From M55B157 sp964626275 (GTDB lineage: Bacteria > Actinomycetota > Actinomycetes > S36-B12): a stretch of 8,272 nucleotides of DNA. The first letter of the stretch is position 1. Each line of letters begins with the position of its first letter. Where the stretch lies: NCBI GenBank assembly GCA_964626275.1, contig CAZVCZ010000078.1, positions 1-8,272 on the forward strand, written 5' to 3'. A model generated the notes under the pieces. That model was given only the letters and a program-made list of their open reading frames with translations. It was not told where the DNA came from and ran no database searches. Shown here one piece after another: positions 1-5,344 of the stretch. Both the position numbers and the translations under genes were made by a program.

Positions 1-686
1 CCCTCATCGAAGGGGTGCTCGACGACGGCACCATGGTGGAGTTGCACGCGAAATGGGCACCCAACATCGTCGTGGCACTCGGCCGACTCGGTGGTCGCAC
101 CGTCGGTGTCGTGGCCAATAATCCGCTCCGCCTCGGTGGCTGCCTGGATTCCGCGAGTGCGGAGAAGGCCTCAAGATTCGTGCGGATGTGCGACGCGCTC
201 GCCGTGCCCCTCGTCGTCCTTGTCGACGTTCCCGGTTACCTCCCGGGTGTCGGACAGGAATGGGACGGCGTCGTGCGGCGCGGCGCGAAACTCCTGCACG
301 CCTTCGCCGAATGCGTTGTGCCGCGCGTCACCGTCGTCACCCGGAAGGCGTATGGCGGTGCCTACGTCGCGATGAACTCCTCCTCCCTCGGGGCCACCCG
401 TGTCTTCGCGTGGCCCGACGCCGAGGTTGCCGTCATGGGTTCGGTCGCCGCGGTGCGCATCCTGCACCGACGACGCCTCGCGGAGGCGACAGATGAGGAG
501 ACCAGGGCACAACTCGAACTCGAACTCGCCGCGGAGCATGAGGTGATCTCCGGCGGTATCGGTCGGGCCCTCGACATCGGTGTCGTCGACGAGATCGTCG
601 AACCCCGGGACACTCGCCGGCGCCTCGCCCAGGTCCTCCTCGACACCCCCGGGGTGCGCGGGGCCCACGGGAACATCCCGCTGTAG
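1..686 (+). CDS. accD: Acyl-CoA carboxylase carboxyltransferase (beta) subunit, AccD6-type, 3' part only
   Basis: The reading frame is open from base 3, so the start lies left of the window and about 227 C-terminal residues are visible. The protein transfers CO2 from carboxybiotin to acetyl-CoA or propionyl-CoA, giving malonyl- or methylmalonyl-CoA for lipid synthesis, together with a biotinylated alpha subunit. Visible family marks are VDVPGYLPGVGQEW, RRGAKLLHAFAE, TRKAYGGAYVAMNSSSLGA, FAWPDAEVAVMG and the C-terminal HGNIPL. The stretch AMNSSSLGATRVFAWPDAEVAVMG-like order resembles mycobacterial AccD6 more than PccB/AccD5. The residue after GGAY, which affects acyl-chain choice in Streptomyces AccB/PccB (Ile versus Asp), is Val here (bases 366-368). 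That suggests acetyl-CoA or mixed use, by inference. It is probably the last gene of a fatty-acid synthesis operon. It ends with TAG 13 bases before the end of the convergent DUF3145 gene. The family is certain; the substrate is not. Confidence 0.93.
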   Translation, partial: LIEGVLDDGTMVELHAKWAPNIVVALGRLGGRTVGVVANNPLRLGGCLDSASAEKASRFVRMCDALAVPLVVLVDVPGYLPGVGQEWDGVVRRGAKLLHAFAECVVPRVTVVTRKAYGGAYVAMNSSSLGATRVFAWPDAEVAVMGSVAAVRILHRRRLAEATDEETRAQLELELAAEHEVISGGIGRALDIGVVDEIVEPRDTRRRLAQVLLDTPGVRGAHGNIPL

Positions 687-699
687 CCGTCGGAGTCCG

Positions 700-1215
700 T
701 CAGATCACGTGGTGCAGCACCCGCACCGGTGTGTCGCTCGTCGCCACCCGATAGGGCTCGAGTTCGATATCCCAGGCCTCCCCCAGCAGATGGGCCAAGC
801 CATCGGCGAGATCGACCCCGTGGTCACGGGAGGCAGCGATCACCGCACGGACACGATCCTCGTGCAGGTAGATGTCCCCGTGCACTCCCGTGGTGGCACG
901 GAACAGACCGAGGGTGGGCGTATAGGCATAGCGCTCACCGTCTCGCTCCGCTCCCGGATCCTCGGTGACCTCGAACCACGTGTCGGGCATGACCCGCAGC
1001 GCCGAGACGAGCCGTGCCCCGGTGCCGGGCGCACCACGCCAGGCGGCGATCGCCCGCTGGGATCCCGGCGCCACCGGCTGGGGCGAGAAATCGAGTTCGG
1101 GGGCCTGCACCGCGAGTACATCGCGCACGGCCCAGACCACGTGCGGAATGACAGCCCGCGGCACTGAATGCAGCATGAGAACGCCGTACGCGGACGGCTG
1201 AGGGATCGACGACAT
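700..1215 (-). CDS. DUF3145 family protein of unknown function
   Basis: This is a soluble protein of 171 residues with no signal peptide or membrane segment. I recognise it as DUF3145, an actinobacterial family, from the opening GVLMLHSVPRAVIPHVVWAV, the central FEVTEDPG and ERYAYTPTLGLF, GVHGDIYLHEDRVRAV, and the ending WDIELEPYR...RVLHHVI. No biochemical role is known to me. The family commonly lies beside fab/acc genes for fatty-acid synthesis, which fits the convergent accD-type neighbour, so a lipid-related role is a guess by association. The ATG at 1215 is chosen because GGAGGTGA lies just ahead of it. The possible GTG at 1221 is part of that Shine-Dalgarno sequence and cannot itself be served by it. 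The gene is divergent from bioY across a 77-base gap. Confidence 0.88.
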   Translation of the reverse strand: MSSIPQPSAYGVLMLHSVPRAVIPHVVWAVRDVLAVQAPELDFSPQPVAPGSQRAIAAWRGAPGTGARLVSALRVMPDTWFEVTEDPGAERDGERYAYTPTLGLFRATTGVHGDIYLHEDRVRAVIAASRDHGVDLADGLAHLLGEAWDIELEPYRVATSDTPVRVLHHVI

Positions 1216-1228
1216 GGTCACCTCCGAT
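1216..1228 (-). promoter_or_regulatory. Strong ribosome binding site that fixes the DUF3145 start
   Basis: Read on the minus strand, this stretch gives GGAGGTGACC followed directly by ATG. The GGAGG core sits 5 bases from the ATG, which is near-ideal spacing. The upstream in-frame GTG (1219-1221) lies inside the motif, so the ATG is the real start. Confidence 0.8.
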
Positions 1229-1276
1229 CGAGTGTCGCCTTCCCCTGCGTCCTCGATCCGCGTGTGACCTAGCCAA

Positions 1277-1286
1277 AGGATAGCCT
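1277..1286. promoter_or_regulatory. Possible overlapping divergent -10 elements for bioY (plus) and DUF3145 (minus)
   Basis: On the plus strand TAGCCT (1281-1286) fits the actinobacterial TANNNT -10 pattern. Its last T lies exactly 7 bases before the G of the bioY GTG at 1293, so transcription would begin on the start codon and give a leaderless mRNA. On the minus strand TATCCT (plus-strand 1277-1282) also fits TANNNT and would give DUF3145 a leader of about 55 bases. The two hexamers share two bases. No convincing -35 was found for either. TAGCC also occurs as a direct repeat 11 bases apart (1270-1274 and 1281-1285), which may be part of a regulator site. TANNNT is a weak pattern, so this is tentative. 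Confidence 0.35.
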
Positions 1287-1292
1287 GTCCAC

Positions 1293-1868
1293 GTGCCGAA
1301 TGCGCTCCGCCGGCGTTCTGGGGCCCGGGATCTCGCGCTCATCGCCTCCTTCACCGGCCTCATCTCCGTGCTGGGGCTGCCCGGCGCGATCACGGTCTTC
1401 GGCAATGCCGTTCCCCTTACCCTGCAGACCCTCGGGGTCATGTTGGCCGGCTCGATCCTCGGTCCACGCCGGGCCATGGCCTCAGTCGCGGTGTTCCTGG
1501 TCCTCGTCGCTCTCGGCCTGCCGTTGCTCGCCGGGGGCCGCGGGGGGCTCGCTGTCTTCGCCGGCCCCAGCGTGGGCTACCTCCTCGGCTGGGTGCTCGG
1601 GGCGGGCACCATCGGGTGGTTGGTCGCTCGACGCCTTCCCCAATACCCGCTGTGGTGGGGGGCGCTGGCCAATGCGATCGGCGGAATCGGGGTCGTCTAC
1701 GCCATCGGCATCCCCCTCCAGGCACTCATCACCGGCACTTCGGGCCTCGTCGCCACCGCCGTGGCCGCGGCGGTCTACCTCCCCGGTGATGTGATCAAGG
1801 TCGTCATCGCCACGGGAACGGCAGCCGGGGTCCATCGCGCGTATCCCGGGCTGATCACTCGCCCGTGA
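1293..1868 (+). CDS. bioY: Biotin ECF transporter substrate-binding membrane protein BioY
   Basis: BioY is the S component of the energy-coupling-factor biotin transporter: a small integral membrane protein that binds biotin and works with BioM (ATPase) and BioN (coupling protein). The 191 residues are mostly hydrophobic, with about six membrane segments. Family marks include PLTLQTLGVMLAG (about 41-53), GLPLLAGGRGGLAVFAGPSVGY (about 75-96, loop and helix typical of BioY) and YLPGDVIKVVIATG (about 162-175). Asp166 and Lys169 in the last match the conserved C-terminal biotin-site segment. The start is GTG at 1293. No good Shine-Dalgarno precedes it (AAAGGA ends 12 bases upstream), but a TANNNT element is placed for a leaderless transcript. 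Its stop overlaps the start of the ligase gene as GTGA. It is the first gene of a five-gene operon ending in bioM-bioN. Confidence 0.95.
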   Translation: MPNALRRRSGARDLALIASFTGLISVLGLPGAITVFGNAVPLTLQTLGVMLAGSILGPRRAMASVAVFLVLVALGLPLLAGGRGGLAVFAGPSVGYLLGWVLGAGTIGWLVARRLPQYPLWWGALANAIGGIGVVYAIGIPLQALITGTSGLVATAVAAAVYLPGDVIKVVIATGTAAGVHRAYPGLITRP

Positions 1869-2938
1869 CGTCCAAGACTCCGGCGATCCACCCGTCGATC
1901 CTCGCGGCCCATCGGGCGATGCGCGAGGGCAGATCCTTCCTCGCCGCACCCGCAACGATCGATCCCGCCACCGTGGATCACCTGACCGGCCAACTGCCGC
2001 CAGGACACCTCGGCGTCTTCAGTTCCGGATCCACCGGAGAGCCGCGGTGCATCAGCCGAACCTGGGAATCCTGGACATCGAGTTTCGCCACCGCTGACGC
2101 CCTCTTCGCTGTCGACGACGGCGAAACCGTCGGACTCCTCGGACCCTGGACATCCACGATGGTTCTGTTCGCCGCCATGCACGCCTTGAACTCAGGAGCG
2201 ACGCCACTCGCGGGCACTCCCGGTGAACTCAGCCGAGTAGGCGATCTCCGGGTGGTCCATGGCGTCCCGACAGCAGCGTCGACCTATCTCGATCGAATCA
2301 GCGAGCGCCGATGGTCTCCCCCGAGACTGCTCGTCACCGCGGGCGCCACCGCGCCAACCGAGTTGTGGCACACAGCTGACCACCTCGGCATCGACATGGT
2401 GGAGTACTACGGCGCAGCGGAACTCTCCTTCGTCGGCGCCCACCGTGAACCCGGCAGATTCGACACTGTTCCGGATGTGAAGATCGAGATCCGGGACACC
2501 GTGATCTGGGTCTGCTCGCCGTACCTCGCCGATGGCTATCTCGCCGGTGCCGAGGGCGCCCTGCTCCGCGATGGCGACTGGGCCAGCGTGGGTGATCATG
2601 GAACGCTCGATGACCAGGGCCGACTCCATGTCTCCGGCCGCGGCGACACCGCGGTCACCACCGCTGGTCACACGGTCCTGGTCGAGGATGTCGAACGGGC
2701 TCTCGCAGCAATTCCCGGGGTGCACGAGATCGCCGTCCTCGGCCTTCCTCACGATTCACTGGGAGAGGTGCTCGCCGCGGCATTCGTCGCCGACGTCGAC
2801 ACCGGGCAACTGCGAGCCGCGTCCCAGGATCTCCCGGGTCCGATGCGACCACGGGCCTGGTTCCCCATGTCGGCTCTCCCCCGAACGGCGAATGGGAAGA
2901 TCGACCGAGTCCGACTGCGCACGGAGGTGACCCGGTGA
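1865..2938 (+). CDS. Short AMP-forming acyl-CoA ligase embedded in the biotin transport operon
   Basis: This is a member of the ANL (adenylate-forming) superfamily, which activates a carboxylic acid with ATP and usually passes it to CoA. In the 357 residues I see the P-loop FSSGSTGEPR (52-61, usual final Lys is Arg), the A5 region YYGAAE (181-186, usual Thr is Ala), A7 SVGD (241-244), A8 GRGDTAVTTAGHTV (258-271) and the A10 lysine in TANGKID (Lys345). The adenylation and thioesterification machinery thus looks complete. The protein starts only about 50 residues before the P-loop, so it lacks much of the N-terminal subdomain of typical 500-residue ligases. Actinobacterial MenE is similarly short, and automatic annotation may call it MenE, but no men genes are nearby. 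Bacillus subtilis YhfT, also beside a bioY, is the closest contextual match. GTG start and stop overlap neighbours by 4 bases. The substrate is unknown; pimelate-like or biotin-related acids are inferred only. Confidence 0.85.
   Translation: MTSKTPAIHPSILAAHRAMREGRSFLAAPATIDPATVDHLTGQLPPGHLGVFSSGSTGEPRCISRTWESWTSSFATADALFAVDDGETVGLLGPWTSTMVLFAAMHALNSGATPLAGTPGELSRVGDLRVVHGVPTAASTYLDRISERRWSPPRLLVTAGATAPTELWHTADHLGIDMVEYYGAAELSFVGAHREPGRFDTVPDVKIEIRDTVIWVCSPYLADGYLAGAEGALLRDGDWASVGDHGTLDDQGRLHVSGRGDTAVTTAGHTVLVEDVERALAAIPGVHEIAVLGLPHDSLGEVLAAAFVADVDTGQLRAASQDLPGPMRPRAWFPMSALPRTANGKIDRVRLRTEVTR
2923..2937 (+). promoter_or_regulatory. Ribosome binding site of the thiolase gene inside the ligase 3' end
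   Basis: GGAGGTGA at 2923-2930 precedes the GTG at 2935 by 4 bases. It supports the GTG that overlaps the ligase stop codon and shows that the thiolase can initiate well in its own right, besides any translational coupling. Confidence 0.75.
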
Positions 2939-4071
2939 TCGATCAGCGCACACCCGTCATCATCGCGGCACGGCGCACCCCGATCACCACGTCCGGTCGA
3001 GGGCTTGCCCGCCTCACCGCCACCGATCTCGCCGCGCAAGTTCTGTCCGACCTGCGCTCGACTCTTCCCGAGAGAATGCCTGCGCCGGAGGATGTGATCA
3101 TCGGTATGGCTCGCGGCCCCGGCGGCAATCCCGCACGCGTGGCCACCCTCGCCGCAGGCTGGCCGAACACGACTCCCGCGGTCACCATCGATCGACAGTG
3201 CGGCGCCGGACTCGACGCCCTCTGCCTCGCCGCCGCCGAGATCGGTTCCGGGCAGGCCGGGGTGGCCATCGCCGGAGGAGCCGAAAGTGCGAGCAGGGCG
3301 GAACCGGGGCGCTCTCCCTTCGCCCCCGAATCCCTCGGCGATCCCGACATGGGTCCCGCCGCAGAAGATCTCGCCGCGCACCGCGGGATCACACGAACCC
3401 GCCAAGATGACTACGCCCTGCGCTCCCATCAGCGAGCGATGCTCGCCCAACACGAGGGTCGCTTCAACGCGGAACTTGTCAGCGTGCCGAACGGTGTCGA
3501 CGATGAGGTGGTCGCCCGAGACGACCGGCCACGATCCATGCGATCCGAATTGCTCGAGCGGATGCCCCCCGCATTCGTCGAGGGAGGGAGCGTCACCGCC
3601 GGGAACTCCTGCCCCGTCAGCGATGGCGCTGCTGCGGTCGTGATGGTCAGCGAGAGCATCCGGGCGACACTGTCGCTGCCGGGACTAGCGATCCTGGGGT
3701 GCGCCAGAGCCGGCGTCGATCCGCGATGGCCCGGCCTCGGCCCTGTCCCTGCCGTGCGAGAGGTATGCGCACAGACCGGTATCGGTGTCGATGAACTCGA
3801 CCGCATCGAGATCACCGAGGCCTTCGCCGCCCAGGTTCTCGCAGTGCTCGACGAGCTTCACATCGCCGAGGATGATCCTCGTGTATGCGCCGATGGCGGG
3901 GCGATCGCACTCGGTCATCCGTGGGGAGCATCTGGCACCGTATTGGCCGTGCGACTGTTCTCGGCACTGCGCTCACTGTCCACTCCCGGGCGCCGGGCAC
4001 GTGGGCTGGCGACCTGCGCCATCGGGGGCGGTCAGGGGATCGCCATGATCGTCGAATGGATCGAACCATGA
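2935..4071 (+). CDS. Thiolase (acetyl-CoA acetyltransferase family), biotin-operon type
   Basis: Thiolases cleave 3-oxoacyl-CoA with CoA, or condense two acyl-CoAs in reverse. The 378-residue protein keeps the nucleophile Cys89 (DRQCGAGLDAL), His328 (GGAIALGHPWGASG) and the general acid/base Cys361 (CAIGGGQG). Two deviations stand out. The usual NEAFAAQ reads TEAFAAQ, so the Asn that positions a water in the oxyanion hole is Thr294 (bases 3814-3816). The loop after GGAES is also short, only about 25 residues before PAAEDLA, where biosynthetic thiolases carry a longer cap/tetramerisation loop. Both could mean an unusual acyl substrate. The gene lies between the ligase and bioM with 4-base overlaps on each side. 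Bacillus subtilis YhfS, in an operon with YhfT and BioY, is the contextual counterpart. Automatic labels such as acetyl-CoA C-acetyltransferase probably overstate what is known. The family is firm, the reaction is not. Confidence 0.92.
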   Translation: MIDQRTPVIIAARRTPITTSGRGLARLTATDLAAQVLSDLRSTLPERMPAPEDVIIGMARGPGGNPARVATLAAGWPNTTPAVTIDRQCGAGLDALCLAAAEIGSGQAGVAIAGGAESASRAEPGRSPFAPESLGDPDMGPAAEDLAAHRGITRTRQDDYALRSHQRAMLAQHEGRFNAELVSVPNGVDDEVVARDDRPRSMRSELLERMPPAFVEGGSVTAGNSCPVSDGAAAVVMVSESIRATLSLPGLAILGCARAGVDPRWPGLGPVPAVREVCAQTGIGVDELDRIEITEAFAAQVLAVLDELHIAEDDPRVCADGGAIALGHPWGASGTVLAVRLFSALRSLSTPGRRARGLATCAIGGGQGIAMIVEWIEP

Positions 4072-4748
4072 TCGAGTTCGATCACGTCGGACATTCCTTC
4101 GGCGAACGACGGGTCCTCGAGGACATCACCTGCACGCTCACGGAATCCCGGATCGGCATCATCGGCGCCAACGGTTCGGGCAAGTCCACGCTGGCCCGCA
4201 TGATCAACGGATTGGTGCACCCCGATGAGGGCACGGTCCTCGTCGATGGACTCGATCCCGCGCGTCAGGGACGCCAGGTGCGCCAACGGGTGTCCTTCAT
4301 CTTCTCCGATCCCGATGCGCAGATCGTGATGCCGACCGTGGGAGAGGACATCGCGTTCTCCCTGCGTCGCCGATCACTCAATGCGGAAGAGACGCGCGAA
4401 CGCACCAACGCCGTCCTCGAACTGGTGGGGCTGGACGGCTATGTCGACCACCCCGCCCATCTGCTGTCCAGCGGACAGAAGCAGCTGCTGGCGCTGGCCA
4501 CGGTCCTGGTCACAGAGCCCAGCATCCTGGTGTGCGATGAGCCGACGACGCTCCTCGATCTTCGCAACACCCGCGAGATCGCCGAACTCCTGCAGGCGCT
4601 CCCGCAGCAGATCATCCTCGTGACCCACGATCTCGACCTGATCAGCGACTACGACCGTGTCCTCGTCATCGATCAGGGCCGGATCGTGGCGGATGGAGCC
4701 GGCGCTGAGTCCTGCGGGTTCTACCGGGACCTGCTGGGAGTGCCATGA
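4068..4748 (+). CDS. bioM: Biotin ECF transporter ATPase BioM
   Basis: This is an ABC ATPase of 226 residues that energises biotin uptake with BioN and BioY at the inner face of the membrane. Motifs in order are Walker A GANGSGKST (33-41, Lys39), a Q-loop region FSDPDAQIVMPTV (79-91), the signature LSSGQKQLLALA (133-144), Walker B ILVCDE (153-158, Glu158), the D-loop LLDL and the H-loop VTHDLDL (His187). The usual Q-loop Gln of FQ(N/D)PD is Ser80 here; a second Gln (Gln85) follows. The ATG at 4068 overlaps the thiolase stop as ATGA and begins MIEFDHVGHSFG, a normal ABC amino end. The in-frame ATG at 4056 is possible but adds only four residues. The longer frame open from 3885 is thiolase shadow. 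No strong Shine-Dalgarno is seen, so translational coupling is likely. It overlaps bioN by 4 bases. Confidence 0.94.
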   Translation: MIEFDHVGHSFGERRVLEDITCTLTESRIGIIGANGSGKSTLARMINGLVHPDEGTVLVDGLDPARQGRQVRQRVSFIFSDPDAQIVMPTVGEDIAFSLRRRSLNAEETRERTNAVLELVGLDGYVDHPAHLLSSGQKQLLALATVLVTEPSILVCDEPTTLLDLRNTREIAELLQALPQQIILVTHDLDLISDYDRVLVIDQGRIVADGAGAESCGFYRDLLGVP

Positions 4749-5341
4749 TCAGCGTCTACCAGCCGGGCTCCTCCCTCGTGCATAGGACCCCCGCGGGTCT
4801 GAAGTTGCTCGCGCTCCTCGGATTCACCACGGCGCTATTGATCTGGCGGTCCCCGATCACCGTCGGCATCGGGACTCTCGTGGTCCTGATCGGCTTCGCC
4901 TTCGCCGGATTCGGCATCCGCACCCTGATCGCGTCGGTGTGGCCACTTCGCTGGATCGTGTTGGTCCTCGTGCCCTTCCAGTGGTGGCTGGGCGGCTGGC
5001 GTTCCGCAGTCGCCATCGTGGGCACCTTGATCTTGGCCGTCGCCGCCGCCGCGCTGGTCAGCCTCACGACGCGCATGACCGATCTGCTCGATGTACTCGA
5101 TCGCGTGCTTGCGCCGCTGCGATTCATTCGCGTCGACCCTGAACGGATCAGTCTGCTCATCGCCCTCTCCATTCGGGTCGTGCCCGTCATGGTGGACCTC
5201 ATGCACGACGTGCGGGACGCCCGCAGGGCTCGGGGCACCGAACGCAGCTTGCGCGCGCTGGCAACCCCGATGGTCGTGCGCACCGTCGGCTACTCACAGC
5301 GGCTCGGCGACGCCCTCGTCGCTCGCGGGCTCGACGACTGA
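4745..5341 (+). CDS. bioN: Biotin ECF transporter transmembrane coupling protein BioN
   Basis: BioN is the T component (EcfT/CbiQ family) that couples ATP hydrolysis by BioM to biotin movement by BioY. The 198 residues hold an N-terminal hydrophobic block of several membrane segments (about 17-106), then a cytoplasmic helical region. That region carries the two family coupling motifs, ARG at 162-164 within DARRARGTE and ARG at 193-195 within LVARGLDD, which dock into the ATPases. Its length is typical of stand-alone BioN, shorter than many EcfT proteins. The ATG at 4745 overlaps the bioM stop and is preceded by GGGAG at 4736-4740, 4 bases away. This is the last gene of the operon. Its TGA directly abuts the stop of the convergent enoyl-CoA hydratase gene. 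Confidence 0.93.
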   Translation: MISVYQPGSSLVHRTPAGLKLLALLGFTTALLIWRSPITVGIGTLVVLIGFAFAGFGIRTLIASVWPLRWIVLVLVPFQWWLGGWRSAVAIVGTLILAVAAAALVSLTTRMTDLLDVLDRVLAPLRFIRVDPERISLLIALSIRVVPVMVDLMHDVRDARRARGTERSLRALATPMVVRTVGYSQRLGDALVARGLDD

Positions 5342-5344
5342 TCA
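5339..5344. other. Zero-base convergent junction: two TGA stops in one TGATCA palindrome
   Basis: The bioN stop is TGA at 5339-5341 and the hydratase stop, on the other strand, is TCA at 5342-5344. The six bases form the palindrome TGATCA. The two operons therefore leave no intergenic base for a terminator, and each transcript must end inside the other gene or run on as antisense RNA. Confidence 0.95.

Noticed and set aside
661..702. Terminator between accD and DUF3145 (CGGGA-ACA-TCCCG at 668-680)
   Set aside because: The stem is only 5 bp, lies within the conserved C-terminal codons of accD and has no T-tract, so coding constraint explains it.
1216..1292. Search for BirA, BioR or BioQ operator palindromes upstream of bioY
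   Set aside because: No TTGTTAAC-type, TTATmkATAA-type or TGAAC-N3-GTTAC-type site was seen. TGACC at 1264-1268 resembles one half-site only.
935..1477. Minus-strand open frame of 180 codons crossing the divergent promoter
   Set aside because: It covers both the DUF3145 amino end in another frame and the start of bioY; Arg-rich with no recognisable domain.
1865..2938. Assignment of the short ligase as MenE (succinylbenzoate-CoA ligase)
   Set aside because: The compact size fits, but no menaquinone genes are present and the operon is for biotin transport. Kept as an alternative only.
2749..3453. Minus-strand open frame of 234 codons over the ligase/thiolase junction
   Set aside because: No family motif, low-complexity Gly/Arg composition, and it lies opposite the clear catalytic motifs of the thiolase.
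3885..4067. Upstream extension of bioM from a start at 3885
   Set aside because: The extra residues are the thiolase 3' end in another frame and do not look like an ABC domain. The ATG at 4068 gives the normal ABC amino end and the same 4-base overlap as the other junctions.
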